Source: SZUA-36 sp963704855 (GTDB lineage: Bacteria; Pseudomonadota; Gammaproteobacteria; Xanthomonadales; SZUA-36). Taken from it: 64,000 bases of DNA. The notes below the pieces were generated by a model. The model searched no databases. It had not been told where the DNA came from and was given only the letters and a program-made list of their open reading frames with translations. The translations under genes were made by a program, and so were the position numbers. Below, piece by piece: positions 1 to 9,315 of this stretch. The stretch lies in contig CAVPHY010000024.1 in NCBI GenBank assembly GCA_963704855.1, positions 372,001-436,000 of the forward strand, written 5' to 3'. The number at the start of each line of letters is the position of its first letter. The stretch's first letter is position 1.

Positions 1-105
1 GTGGTCGAGCATGGCGGTGGCGGTTCCAAAGCGGCCGCGCCGGTTGCGCGGGCGACGCTCGACGCCTGGCTTGACCAGGAACTGGAACGGGAGTTGGAAC
101 CATGA
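1..105 (+). CDS. mrdA: Penicillin-binding protein 2, C-terminal end (partial)
   Basis: Only the last 34 codons are in the window, and the gene continues off the left edge. The tail reads VVEHGGGGSKAAAP and then runs into a charged end, which is typical of the C-terminus of PBP2, the transpeptidase of the cell-elongation machinery. The stop codon overlaps the rodA start as ATGA (102-105), the usual mrdA-mrdB translational coupling. The assignment rests on this tail plus the neighbouring rodA, so it is good but not complete. Confidence 0.85.
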   Translation: MVEHGGGGSKAAAPVARATLDAWLDQELERELEP

Positions 106-1196
106 GACGCTGGCTACCGGCCTGGGCTGGCGCGCCACGTCTGGATCCGGTCCTGATGATCCTGTTGATATTGATCATCAGTTTCGGGCTGATCGTACTC
201 TACAGCGCCTCCGGACAGGACATGGCAATGGTCAGCCGGCAGGCAGTGCGTCTTGGTTTCGGCCTGGCGATTATGCTGATAATCAGCCAGGTTCCTCCTC
301 GGGTACTGAGATCGTGGACGCCGTGGTTGTATGCCCTTGGCGTTGCCATGCTGCTTGCGACACTGGTGATGGGTGTCGGTCGCAGTACACAGCGCTGGCT
401 GGATTTTGGCGTGCTGCGCTTTCAACCGTCCGAGTTGATGAAACTGGCGGTGCCGATGATGGTCGCCTGGTATCTACACTCGAGGGTGCTGCCACCTTCC
501 CTGAAGTTCACCGCCGTGACGTTTGGGATACTCTTGGTCCCAACACTGCTGATCTACCGGCAGCCCGATCTCGGTACTGCACTGCTGGTTGCCGCCAGCG
601 GGGTATTCACGCTCTACCTGGCCGGCCTGCGTTGGCGGGTGCTGCTTGGTTTTGCGGGGCTGGCCGCCGCTGCAGCGCCGTTGCTGTGGATGGTCATGAA
701 GGAATATCAACGTGATCGTGTACGCACGTTTTTAAACCCCGAGGCCGATCCGCTGGGTGACGGCTGGAATATTATCCAGTCAAAAATTGCTGTTGGTTCG
801 GGTGGCTTGACCGGTAAAGGCTGGCTGAACGGCACCCAGTCTCACCTTGAGTTTATTCCCGAACGTCATACCGATTTCATCCTCGCCGTATTATCCGAGG
901 AGTTTGGCCTGATCGGTGTTTCATTACTGATGCTGTTGTATTTGCTTGTCATCGCGCGAGGTCTTTATATCTCCACCATCGCCCGTGATACAGGTTCCAG
1001 GTTGCTGGCGGGATCATTGAGTCTGACCCTGTTTGTATATGTGCTGGTTAACGGCGGCATGGTATCGGGGGTGTTACCCGTTGTAGGCGTGCCACTACCG
1101 TTGATCAGTTATGGCGGCACATCTGCCGTGACACTATTGGCGGGCTTCGGCATCATGATGTCCATTTACGGCCACAGAAAATTCATAATGCGATGA
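102..1196 (+). CDS. rodA: Rod shape-determining protein RodA (SEDS glycosyltransferase)
   Basis: This 364-residue polytopic inner-membrane protein of the SEDS family polymerises peptidoglycan glycan strands with PBP2 during lateral wall synthesis. About ten hydrophobic segments are visible. Family signatures include the QPDLGTA motif near residue 150 and the C-terminal run VVGVPLPLISYGG near residues 325-337. Its length matches the roughly 370 residues usual for RodA. The start overlaps the mrdA stop, and mltB follows after about 135 bases, so it belongs to the conserved elongation and lipoate gene cluster. Confidence 0.97.
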   Translation: MRRWLPAWAGAPRLDPVLMILLILIISFGLIVLYSASGQDMAMVSRQAVRLGFGLAIMLIISQVPPRVLRSWTPWLYALGVAMLLATLVMGVGRSTQRWLDFGVLRFQPSELMKLAVPMMVAWYLHSRVLPPSLKFTAVTFGILLVPTLLIYRQPDLGTALLVAASGVFTLYLAGLRWRVLLGFAGLAAAAAPLLWMVMKEYQRDRVRTFLNPEADPLGDGWNIIQSKIAVGSGGLTGKGWLNGTQSHLEFIPERHTDFILAVLSEEFGLIGVSLLMLLYLLVIARGLYISTIARDTGSRLLAGSLSLTLFVYVLVNGGMVSGVLPVVGVPLPLISYGGTSAVTLLAGFGIMMSIYGHRKFIMR

Positions 1197-1332
1197 TGAG
1201 ACCATACATTGCAGAAATGCTGATTGATGACTCAAAAACATTTTCAATCGGGGTTTTTGCCTGTCTTTCGGGTAAACTCTGTCCAAAGGCGGGTGAGCGC
1301 CATTTAATCAACCAGACCGGAAATCTTTATTA

Positions 1333-2310
1333 ATGCGAAAGTTACTTTTTTTAGTATTTCTTTGCGTGCCCGTATTCGCTGTGGAGCATCCGGGTATGGA
1401 TGAATTTGTAAAACGTGCGACCTCGGAATTCGGTTTGCCTGAGAATGAAGTCCGGGCGCTGCTGATGGAGGCCGAGTACAAACAATCCATTGTTGATGCC
1501 ATCAGCCGTCCCGCCGAGGGCAAACCATGGCATGAATACCGTCTGATATTCCTGACCGATCAACGCATAAGCGAAGGTGTCGCATTCTGGAAAAAGAACC
1601 GTGAATTGATCGAAGCCGCGTCCAAAAAGTTTGGCGTGGATGAGGAAATTATCGTTTCTATCATAGGCGTGGAAACATTTTACGGGCGCATTACCGGTAG
1701 TTACCGCATTATTGATGCGTTGGTTACACTGGGTTTTTATTATCCCGAGGGGCTTTCCTCCGACCGTTCTCCATTTTTCTCAAGCGAGTTGATGCACTAT
1801 ATCCAGCTTGCCATAGAAGAGGGGTTGCCGACCGCGGAAGTAACCGGTTCGTATGCGGGCGCCATGGGTATGGGGCAGTTCATGCCCAGCAGTTACCGTG
1901 AGTATGCCGTGGATTTCGATGAAGATGGCAGCCGTGATCTGTGGCGTTCAACGCCCGATGTTGTTGGTAGTGTTGCGAATTATCTGCAACGACATGGCTG
2001 GCAGTCCGGACAGCCGGTTACACGACGTGCAATTGCATCACGCGACGCTGCCTTCGATGAGATATCAACCAGGAACTTCACCCCGACACTGACAGTGGCC
2101 CAGTGGCAGGAGAAAGGGTTTACCAGTTCGAGTGAGTTACCACCGGACCTGCCCGCAGCGGTCTTGAAGCTATCCGAAGAAAAGCGCAACACCTATTGGC
2201 TGACCTTCAAGAATTTTTATGTGATTACCCGCTATAACCGCAGCCCGCGTTATGCAATGGCGGTTTACGAACTAAGCCAGGAAATCAAGCGGGGCATGGA
2301 CGAATCCTGA
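1333..2310 (+). CDS. mltB: Lytic murein transglycosylase B
   Basis: This periplasmic lytic transglycosylase of 325 residues cleaves the glycan strand to form 1,6-anhydro-muropeptides. It has an N-terminal hydrophobic signal (residues 1-17) without a clear lipobox, so it may be soluble, unlike lipoprotein MltB of E. coli. The catalytic glutamate is E114 in the GVETFYG motif. The GAMGMGQFMPSSY stretch and the following calcium-loop-like segment (DFDEDGSRD) are hallmarks of the MltB family. Its stop overlaps the start of rlpA as TGATG. Confidence 0.96.
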   Translation: MRKLLFLVFLCVPVFAVEHPGMDEFVKRATSEFGLPENEVRALLMEAEYKQSIVDAISRPAEGKPWHEYRLIFLTDQRISEGVAFWKKNRELIEAASKKFGVDEEIIVSIIGVETFYGRITGSYRIIDALVTLGFYYPEGLSSDRSPFFSSELMHYIQLAIEEGLPTAEVTGSYAGAMGMGQFMPSSYREYAVDFDEDGSRDLWRSTPDVVGSVANYLQRHGWQSGQPVTRRAIASRDAAFDEISTRNFTPTLTVAQWQEKGFTSSSELPPDLPAAVLKLSEEKRNTYWLTFKNFYVITRYNRSPRYAMAVYELSQEIKRGMDES

Positions 2311-3089
2311 TGAAAAGCCGGGTCTTCATCATGACGCTGGCAGTTTTTTTGCTGGCGAGCTGCGCAGGGGATAAGGAGAAGGAACCAGGGCCGGAGCCGG
2401 GAGATGGGCCATCTAGCCGAGCTATCAAGGCCGCTGATGTCCATGATGCGGTACCCGCCGTTGAACCTCTGGCCCGTTATGGCAATCATAGTCCCTATAC
2501 AGTGCTCGGAAAGACCTATACTGTACTGCCCACCAGCAAGGGCTATCACGAACGCGGTATTGCATCGTGGTACGGTAGCAAGTTTCATGGCCGACGCACA
2601 TCGAGCGGTGAGCCCTATGACATGCACCTGGCTACGGCCGCACATAAAAGCCTGCCGTTGCCAACCTATGCCGAGGTCACCAACCTTGATAACGGCCGCA
2701 AGATGATCGTGAAGATCAATGACCGCGGACCGTTTCATGATGACCGGATCATTGACCTGTCTTATGCAGCGGCGATCAAACTGGGTGTGGATCAAACCGG
2801 TACGGCGCGTATCGATGTCCGCGCCATTGATGTGGGGACTTCGAAGCGCGTTGCGGTCAAAGTGGCCGATGGAACATTTTTACAGGTTGGCGCGTTCAGC
2901 AAACGTGAAACCGCAGATGACCTGGCAGGGAAAATGATAGCTGCGCAGCTCAAACCCGTCTCGGTTCAGAAAAGCCGGGGCTTGTACAAGGTATGGATAG
3001 GCCCGTATGCAACCGATGTGGAAATTGAGGCCAGCATGCAGCGCGTAGTTGAACTGGGCTATGAACGCCCACATAAAGTGAGTCGGTAG
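2310..3089 (+). CDS. rlpA: Septal-ring lytic transglycosylase RlpA family lipoprotein
   Basis: This 259-residue lipoprotein has a lipobox (LASC) after a short signal, so it should be lipidated at C18. The double-psi beta-barrel domain spans roughly residues 85-170 and carries the GIASWYGSKFHGRRTSSGE and NDRGPF motifs. A SPOR domain occupies about residues 190-259. In Pseudomonas, RlpA is a transglycosylase acting on peptide-stripped glycan at the septum, and SPOR directs it there. It is translationally coupled to mltB, and dacA follows about 60 bases later. Confidence 0.95.
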   Translation: MKSRVFIMTLAVFLLASCAGDKEKEPGPEPGDGPSSRAIKAADVHDAVPAVEPLARYGNHSPYTVLGKTYTVLPTSKGYHERGIASWYGSKFHGRRTSSGEPYDMHLATAAHKSLPLPTYAEVTNLDNGRKMIVKINDRGPFHDDRIIDLSYAAAIKLGVDQTGTARIDVRAIDVGTSKRVAVKVADGTFLQVGAFSKRETADDLAGKMIAAQLKPVSVQKSRGLYKVWIGPYATDVEIEASMQRVVELGYERPHKVSR

Positions 3090-3148
3090 TGCGGTGCTGG
3101 CTTGATTTGAGCAGACCTCACTTTCATCCAACGGAACAATTGTAGACC

Positions 3149-4327
3149 ATGAAGAAAATCATATTATTAATCGCTCTCGCCATCACCATACCATTCACCG
3201 TGATCGCGCAAAGTCCGCCACCGCCGCTACCCCAGGGCATGCCGACACCGGCACCGCCGTTGCTGAGCGCGAACAGCTATATCCTGGTTGATTTCAACAG
3301 CGGGCACGTACTTGTCGAAAGCAACCCCGATATGCGGGTTGAGCCCGCCAGCATCACCAAGGTGATGACCAGCTATGTCGTATTCGCGGAACTGGCCAAC
3401 GGTAAAATCCAGCTGACCGATACCGTCAGTGTAAGTGAAACAGCCTGGCGCACCGAAGGTTCACGCATGTTCATCGAACCCTCGATGCAACCGACAATTG
3501 AACAGTTGATTAAGGGCATGGTAATCCAATCGGGTAATGATGCCAGCGTGGCGCTGGCAGAGCACCTGGGCGGAACCGAGGAGGCCTTTGCAGGTTTGAT
3601 GAACCACTATGCGGTTCAGCTGGGCATGACCAATAGCCACTTTATGAATGCCACCGGCCTGCCGCACGAAGATCACTACACCACTGCCCGGGACGTGGCT
3701 ATTTTGAGTGCCGCCCTGATCGCCGACTATCCGGAATACTATCACTGGTATGCAGAAAAAGAATTTAGTTTCAACAATATACGCCAGCACAACCGTAACA
3801 ACCTCCTGTGGCGGGATCCGGCGGTTGACGGCCTGAAAACAGGTCATACCGAGGCCGCGGGTTATTGCCTTGCGGCTTCAGCCAAGCGTGATGGTATGCG
3901 CTTGATCAGCGTGGTGCTCGGCTCCGGTTCAGAGACATCGCGTGTCAACGAAAGCCAGAGCCTGTTCAATTATGGATTCCGTTTCTTTGAAACCATCCAG
4001 TTGTACAAGGCCGGCCAGGAATTGGCACAGGGCAAAGTCTGGAAAGGGGAGGGAGATCAGGTCAGGCTGGGTATCCACGACGAACTTTTTGTCACGATAC
4101 CGAGAGGCCGTTACGAGGATCTCGATGCCCAGGTAGAGATGAAGCCCGAGCTGATCGCACCGATAGCAGAGGGTGAAGAAGTCGGGCAGATTTCTATCCG
4201 GCTTGAGAACACGGAAGTCGCCTCCCGCGGCCTGGTCGCGCTGGAAACCATCGCCGAGGCGGGCTTTTTCGGGCGCGCGTGGGATGGCATGAGCATGTGG
4301 TTCGATGGCCTGTTCGGTGATGAATGA
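3149..4327 (+). CDS. dacA: D-alanyl-D-alanine carboxypeptidase (PBP5/6 type)
   Basis: This 392-residue periplasmic DD-carboxypeptidase trims the terminal D-Ala from peptidoglycan pentapeptides. A signal peptide occupies about residues 1-20. The three serine-transferase motifs are present: SITK with nucleophile S68 and K71, SGN at 128-130, and KTG at 230-232. A C-terminal beta domain follows, and the last 20 residues form an amphipathic membrane-anchoring helix, as in PBP5. Its stop overlaps ybeD by four bases. The mltB-rlpA-dacA-ybeD-lipB order is conserved in gammaproteobacteria. Confidence 0.97.
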   Translation: MKKIILLIALAITIPFTVIAQSPPPPLPQGMPTPAPPLLSANSYILVDFNSGHVLVESNPDMRVEPASITKVMTSYVVFAELANGKIQLTDTVSVSETAWRTEGSRMFIEPSMQPTIEQLIKGMVIQSGNDASVALAEHLGGTEEAFAGLMNHYAVQLGMTNSHFMNATGLPHEDHYTTARDVAILSAALIADYPEYYHWYAEKEFSFNNIRQHNRNNLLWRDPAVDGLKTGHTEAAGYCLAASAKRDGMRLISVVLGSGSETSRVNESQSLFNYGFRFFETIQLYKAGQELAQGKVWKGEGDQVRLGIHDELFVTIPRGRYEDLDAQVEMKPELIAPIAEGEEVGQISIRLENTEVASRGLVALETIAEAGFFGRAWDGMSMWFDGLFGDE

Positions 4328-4623
4328 TGGCTTCGGTTTTTCCGCCCGGTAACGACTCAGACGCGCAGGAAACACTGCTCGAATTTCCGTGCCGGTTCCC
4401 CGTTAAGGCCATGGGCCGCAGCGAGGACGGTTTCGAAGACCGGGTGACGAAAATCATTTTGACCCATGCCGAACTTTACGCCGGTGAAGCGGTTACAACA
4501 AACCCCAGTGGTTCCGGTAACTTCATTTCGGTTACCGTAACCATCGAGGCCGTTTCAAAGGCCCAACTGGACCGTATTTACCAGGCTTTGACCGATTGCG
4601 AGCAAGTACTGGTCGCACTCTGA
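4324..4623 (+). CDS. ybeD: DUF493 family protein YbeD
   Basis: This 99-residue cytoplasmic protein matches the DUF493/YbeD family: LLEFPCRFPVKAMG early on and a ferredoxin-like (ACT-resembling) fold ending in LTDCEQVLVAL. Its N-terminus is about 12 residues longer than E. coli YbeD. The second codon is also ATG, so the exact start is uncertain. The role of the family is unknown, though it sits almost invariably between dacA and lipB. It overlaps both neighbours (ATGATG at the start, TGATG at the end), so all three genes should be co-translated. Confidence 0.93.
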   Translation: MMASVFPPGNDSDAQETLLEFPCRFPVKAMGRSEDGFEDRVTKIILTHAELYAGEAVTTNPSGSGNFISVTVTIEAVSKAQLDRIYQALTDCEQVLVAL

Positions 4624-5273
4624 TGTCCGTTTCAGACCTGCTGGTGAGACGCCTGGGCCTGATGGATTACGAACCTGTCTGGCGAGCCATGCAGGCATTC
4701 ACCGACCAGCGCGATACAAACACCCCGGATGAATTGTGGCTGGTAGAGCACCCGCCGGTTTTTACCCAGGGTCAGGCCGGCCGGCCGGAACACGTGTTGG
4801 CGCCGGGAGATATACCGGTGATACAGGTGGATCGTGGCGGTCAGGTGACCTATCACGGCCCCGGCCAGATCGTGGCGTATCCGCTGATCGATATCAGCCG
4901 GTCCAAGATGGGTGTTCGCGCGCTGGTAACGGGAATCGAGCAGGCTGTTATTGATGTGCTGAAAAGTTACTCGGTCGATTCCGGGCTTGTAAAAGGCGCA
5001 CCCGGTGTCTACATTGACGGCGTTAAGATCGCGTCCCTGGGCTTGCGCATTCGTCGTGGAAAGTCCTTTCATGGGCTCGCGTTTAACGTCGACATGGACC
5101 TTGAGCCATTTCAGCGGATCAATCCCTGTGGCTACGAGGGTTTGCAGGTTACCAACCTGTCAGCGTTTGCCGAGGTTAACATGGCTGAAGTAGAAGACCG
5201 CCTGATTACCGGTTTGAGCAAGGTTTTGGGCTACAATGGCCGGTTCCGCGTGGTCGCGGATGGTCTGCCTTGA
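4623..5273 (+). CDS. lipB: Octanoyl-[acyl-carrier protein] transferase LipB
   Basis: LipB transfers octanoate from acyl-carrier protein to lipoyl domains, the first step of lipoate synthesis. From the ATG at 4623, which overlaps the ybeD stop, the protein has 216 residues. Its catalytic residues fall at the same numbers as in E. coli: K135 (VKIASLG) and C169 (NPCGYEG). The RGGQVTYHGPGQ signature lies at residues 71-82. A longer reading from 4596 is possible but would sit inside ybeD. lipA follows 29 bases downstream, so the two steps are encoded together. Confidence 0.97.
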   Translation: MSVSDLLVRRLGLMDYEPVWRAMQAFTDQRDTNTPDELWLVEHPPVFTQGQAGRPEHVLAPGDIPVIQVDRGGQVTYHGPGQIVAYPLIDISRSKMGVRALVTGIEQAVIDVLKSYSVDSGLVKGAPGVYIDGVKIASLGLRIRRGKSFHGLAFNVDMDLEPFQRINPCGYEGLQVTNLSAFAEVNMAEVEDRLITGLSKVLGYNGRFRVVADGLP

Positions 5274-5302
5274 TACAGGCGGAAAACAGGATGCAAACTT
5301 GA

Positions 5303-6292
5303 GTGACTGATCAGAAAAAAATACCGATTCGTTTGGTGACGCCAAAAGATCCGGGCATCAAGGAACTGGGTGCTGAAAAGCTGGCGCGTAATACGGCCCG
5401 TTTCGATCAGGATGCCCCGGTTTTACGTAAGCCCTCCTGGATCCGGGTGCGTCTGCCGGCGGGTAACGCGGTGGCCAATCTCAAGTCGCGCCTGCGTGAT
5501 AACCGCCTGGTTACCGTGTGTGAAGAGGCCACTTGCCCGAACATTCATGAGTGTTTCAACAAGGGCACAGCCACCTTCATGATTTTGGGTGAGATTTGCA
5601 CGCGGCGTTGTTCGTTTTGTGATGTTGCCCATGGCCGGCCCAACCCGCCGGATGAAAACGAGCCGGAAAGCCTGGCTCGAACCATCCGCGACATGCGGCT
5701 GCGTTATGTGGTGATTACCTCCGTAGACCGTGATGACCTGCGCGATGGTGGTGCTGAACATTATGTGCGTTGCCTGACCCGTATCCGTGAGTTGAGCCCC
5801 GATATCAAGCTGGAAGTGCTGGTTCCTGACTTCCGCGGTAAAGGCCGTATGGAGCGTGCCCTGGAGATACTTGCGACATCCCCGCCTGATGTCTTCAACC
5901 ATAACCTTGAAACCGTCAAACCGTTGTACCCGAATGTCAGGCCGGGAGCAGATTATGACTGGTCATTGAAATTACTCAGGAATTTCAAGGCGCAACACCC
6001 GGATATCCCGACAAAATCGGGTATCATGCTGGGTCTCGGCGAGACCTTCGAGCAGGTTGAGCAGGTGTTAAGAGATCTGCGTGACCACGATGTCGATATG
6101 GTGACGATCGGCCAGTATCTGCAACCGACGCCCCATCATCATCCGGTATTGCGCTACTGGACGCCGGAAGAGTTTGAAGAACTTGCAGGGCTTGGATATG
6201 AGATGGGTTTCACCCATGTCGCTTCCGGACCGCTGGTTCGATCCTCATACCATGCGGATTTGATGGCTGAAGAGTCCGGCCTGGTCGGTTGA
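5303..6292 (+). CDS. lipA: Lipoyl synthase LipA
   Basis: This radical-SAM enzyme inserts two sulfurs into the octanoyl chain on carrier proteins. It has 329 residues and a GTG start. The auxiliary cluster cysteines are C73, C78 and C84 (CEEATCPNIHEC), and the radical-SAM cluster cysteines are C99, C103 and C106 (CTRRCSFC). The conserved C-terminal RSSYHAD, whose serine binds the auxiliary cluster, is present. A possible terminator follows at 6402-6425. Confidence 0.98.
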   Translation: MTDQKKIPIRLVTPKDPGIKELGAEKLARNTARFDQDAPVLRKPSWIRVRLPAGNAVANLKSRLRDNRLVTVCEEATCPNIHECFNKGTATFMILGEICTRRCSFCDVAHGRPNPPDENEPESLARTIRDMRLRYVVITSVDRDDLRDGGAEHYVRCLTRIRELSPDIKLEVLVPDFRGKGRMERALEILATSPPDVFNHNLETVKPLYPNVRPGADYDWSLKLLRNFKAQHPDIPTKSGIMLGLGETFEQVEQVLRDLRDHDVDMVTIGQYLQPTPHHHPVLRYWTPEEFEELAGLGYEMGFTHVASGPLVRSSYHADLMAEESGLVG

Positions 6293-6401
6293 GGTCAAAC
6301 GGTTACAAAGGGTTGGTTTGGTCGCCGGTTAAACTCGCCTAAACTTTTGGCCCTTGCGTCAAAGCTTTGGCAAGTGATTAAATAGTTTGCAGAATTATAC
6401 G

Positions 6402-6425
6402 AACCCGGCAACTCATTGCCGGGTT
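6402..6425 (+). terminator. Possible terminator hairpin after lipA
   Basis: A perfect 9-bp inverted repeat (aacccggca / tgccgggtt) surrounds a 6-base loop, about 110 bases after the lipA stop and 57 bases before prc. Only a three-base T run follows, so intrinsic termination may be weak. Confidence 0.5.
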
Positions 6426-6481
6426 TGTGGTCAGTAGGTAAACCATAAGCGGTTCGTCTTTGGAAATTGATGTTGGAGTAA

Positions 6482-8656
6482 GTGAGTTTGAGAGCAATCA
6501 GGTTTTTATTGATATTACTGATCAGTACCTCTGTTTGGGCGGTTACCCAGCCGGCGGAACAGCTGACGTTCAAGCCCAGCCTGGAGCAGCGCCTGCGCAG
6601 TAACCTCGCTACCAAGTTCCTGGCCAACTGGCACTACAAGGACACCCGTCTTGATGATGATCTATCGGAGAGAATCTTCGAGGGTTACCTTGACTTGCTC
6701 GACCCGAACTACAGTTTCTTCCTCGCCGCCGATATCGAAACCTTTGCACCGTACCGGCTGCGTCTCGATGACGCGCTACAGCATTCCGATCCGACACCGG
6801 CCTACGAAATGTTCAATGTATACGTTGAACGTGTAAGAGAGCGGGTAATTTTTGCCCGCGAACAGCTCAAGCAGCCCATGGATTTCACCGTGGATGAAAT
6901 CTACCTGTGGGACCGTAGCGATGTTAAATGGGCAAAATCAGAGACTGAGCTGAATGAATTCTGGCGTCAGCGTGTTAAAAACGATTACCTGCGCCTGCGT
7001 TTGGCCGACAAGGATGATGAGGCCATCATAGAAACCCTGGATGACCGTTACGAAAATCTGGACCGGCGTATTTCAGAACTGAACTCCGACGATATTTTCC
7101 AGTTTTTCATGAACGCCTTTGCCCAGTCTATTGAGCCGCACACGGCCTACATGTCGCCCCGCAATTCAGAGAATTTTGAAATTTCAATGCGCCTGTCACT
7201 GGAAGGTATCGGTGCCCTGCTGGGCCGTGAAAACGAATACACCAGCATTGCCAGTGTCGTGCCGGGCGGTCCGGCAGACAAGCAGGGTGGCCTCAAGGCC
7301 GGTGACAAAGTTTTGGCGGTGGGACAGGGTAAAGACGGAAAAATGCAGGATGTCGTTGGCTGGCGGGTAGACGATGTAGTCGATTTGATCCGCGGCGCCA
7401 AGCACACCATTGTGCGGCTCGAGGTTCTGCATGAGGATACCGGGCTTGAAGGCCCATCCGAGGTCATCGAGATCGTGCGCGATGAGGTCAAGCTGGAAGA
7501 GCAGGCTGCGAAAAGCCAGATTATCGAAGTGCCGGGTGAAAATGGCGAACTGGTCAAGGTCGGCGTCGTAGACCTGCCGGTGTTTTACCTGGATTTCAAT
7601 GGCCGCGCCCTGAACCTGCCCGACTACCGCTCCAGCACCCGTGATGTCAGAAAGCTGATCGATGAAATGAGAGCCGAGGGTATCAAGGGCCTGATTATTG
7701 ACCTGCGAAACAATGGTGGCGGCTCATTGCTGGAAGCCACAACCCTGACCGGTTTGTTTATCGACGAAGGCCCGGTGGTGCAGGTGCGTAACTCCAGCGG
7801 TCGCATCAGCACCGAGGAAGACACCGATCCCGGCATGGCTTGGGAAGGGCCGTTGGCGGTTCTTGTCAATCGCTACAGTGCTTCTGCATCAGAGATTTTT
7901 GCCGCTGCAATTCAGGATTATGGCCGTGGTCTGATTATCGGGGAAACCACGTTTGGTAAAGGAACGGTACAGAACCTGGTGGATCTCGATGATTACGCAC
8001 CCAGCGGTGAGGCCGGGAAAATGGGCCAACTGAAGATCACCATGGCACAGTTCTTCCGTGTTAATGGTGGCTCGACACAAAACCGAGGTGTTGAGCCCGA
8101 TATCCGCTTCCCGTCGGCGGGGGATCCGGAGGACTATGGTGAGCGCTCACTCGATAACGCCTTGCCATGGACCAGCATTCCCACCACCAGCTTCAAGCGC
8201 GAAGGCGATCTGGATCGCATGGTTGCCGTAACCGATTTTCGTTACCAGGGCAGGATTGCAAGTGATCAGGAGTTTGCCTGGCTACTCAGCGATGTTGAGG
8301 AATTCAATCTCAATAAAGACAAGAAGGACATTTCCCTACTCGAATCCACGCGTCGCGAGGAGATGGAAAAAGACGAAGCCAAGAGGGTCGCCAGGAAAAA
8401 TGCGCAAGCGGACAATGGTCCGCTGCTGGAAGAGTCTGACACCCTGGCTGGTGTCGGTGAGCCGCCTGAAGCCGCCCCGGATGAAGATGATGGGATTGCC
8501 GCTGAAGATGAAGATGAGGACGACCGTCCCGACCTGTTATTGCGCGAGTCGGCAAGAATCGTCGGTGACATGATCGAGCTCGCCGGCGATGAGCCCGCGC
8601 TGGCCAGGCAGTTCTCATTGCTCGGCAAAGACGCGGCGCCGAAAAGCCTGAATTAG
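6482..8656 (+). CDS. prc: Carboxy-terminal processing (tail-specific) protease Prc, S41 family
   Basis: This periplasmic protease of 724 residues degrades proteins with nonpolar C-termini and processes wall enzymes. A signal peptide is at the N-terminus. An N-terminal helical region is followed by a PDZ domain (about residues 235-320) and the S41 core. The catalytic serine lies in SASASE near residue 466 and the lysine in TFGKGT near 492. A very acidic stretch (DEDDGIAAEDEDEDD) interrupts the C-terminal helical domain. The GTG at 6482 is only two bases from a GGAG, so the TTG at 6488 may be the real start. Confidence 0.95.
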   Translation: MSLRAIRFLLILLISTSVWAVTQPAEQLTFKPSLEQRLRSNLATKFLANWHYKDTRLDDDLSERIFEGYLDLLDPNYSFFLAADIETFAPYRLRLDDALQHSDPTPAYEMFNVYVERVRERVIFAREQLKQPMDFTVDEIYLWDRSDVKWAKSETELNEFWRQRVKNDYLRLRLADKDDEAIIETLDDRYENLDRRISELNSDDIFQFFMNAFAQSIEPHTAYMSPRNSENFEISMRLSLEGIGALLGRENEYTSIASVVPGGPADKQGGLKAGDKVLAVGQGKDGKMQDVVGWRVDDVVDLIRGAKHTIVRLEVLHEDTGLEGPSEVIEIVRDEVKLEEQAAKSQIIEVPGENGELVKVGVVDLPVFYLDFNGRALNLPDYRSSTRDVRKLIDEMRAEGIKGLIIDLRNNGGGSLLEATTLTGLFIDEGPVVQVRNSSGRISTEEDTDPGMAWEGPLAVLVNRYSASASEIFAAAIQDYGRGLIIGETTFGKGTVQNLVDLDDYAPSGEAGKMGQLKITMAQFFRVNGGSTQNRGVEPDIRFPSAGDPEDYGERSLDNALPWTSIPTTSFKREGDLDRMVAVTDFRYQGRIASDQEFAWLLSDVEEFNLNKDKKDISLLESTRREEMEKDEAKRVARKNAQADNGPLLEESDTLAGVGEPPEAAPDEDDGIAAEDEDEDDRPDLLLRESARIVGDMIELAGDEPALARQFSLLGKDAAPKSLN

Positions 8657-8692
8657 CAATCCGCAGGGCTGGGTACTAGGAGTTAAATAGTC

Positions 8693-9274
8693 ATGAAACA
8701 GATTTTAGTGGGCCTGTGTCTCTTGCTCCTGACCATGGATTGCAACAGTGGCCAGCAAACCGAAAGTGGTACACAGGAAGAAATCATAGCAGCGAAAGCT
8801 GCGATCAAGGAGTTGGCCGACACGCTGCAGGCAGAATTGAAAAATGCCATGCAAACCGGTGGTCCGGTTGCGGCAATTGGAGTTTGTAGTACGCAAGCCA
8901 TCCCGATCACGCAAACAGTGGCTGTTGATCGCGGCATAACCATGGGCCGTGTCAGTCTTGCCAACCGTAACCCCGTCAACCTGCCGAATGAGTGGCAGGC
9001 GGCGGTCCTGCAGGACTTTGAGCAACGCAAGTCTAATGGTGAAGATATTGGCAGCCTGGCCTGGTCAGAAACCGTGGATGTTGGTGGTGAGCGGGAGTTT
9101 CGTTTTATGAAAGCAATACCCACCGGTGCCGTCTGTCTCAGCTGCCATGGAACCGAACTTGCACCCGAAATCAGCGAGGTGTTGGCAGTGCTCTATCCCG
9201 ATGATCGTGCGACAGGTTTTAGCGAAGGTGATATTCGTGGTGCATTCGTAGTAACCGGCCGGTCTTCAGACTAA
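8693..9274 (+). CDS. DUF3365 (Tll0287-like) heme-type exported protein
   Basis: This 193-residue protein has an N-terminal hydrophobic signal ending near C18; the residues before that cysteine do not form a standard lipobox. The body matches the DUF3365/Tll0287-like family: the VCSTQAIPIT stretch, and one CxxCH motif (CLSCHG) near residue 145 for a covalently bound c-type heme. Tll0287-like domains resemble PAS-type heme sensors, but this protein has no output domain, so it could be a small redox or ligand-binding protein. It lies 37 bases after prc, perhaps co-transcribed. Confidence 0.8.
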   Translation: MKQILVGLCLLLLTMDCNSGQQTESGTQEEIIAAKAAIKELADTLQAELKNAMQTGGPVAAIGVCSTQAIPITQTVAVDRGITMGRVSLANRNPVNLPNEWQAAVLQDFEQRKSNGEDIGSLAWSETVDVGGEREFRFMKAIPTGAVCLSCHGTELAPEISEVLAVLYPDDRATGFSEGDIRGAFVVTGRSSD

Positions 9275-9315
9275 GCAAAAGCCAATCCGGCTGAATCCGA
9301 TATTTCCAGGGCGGG

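Noticed and set aside
1222..1260. A-rich/T-rich inverted repeat after rodA as a terminator
   Set aside because: Arms are only six bases (aaaaac / gttttt) with a long loop; too weak to claim.
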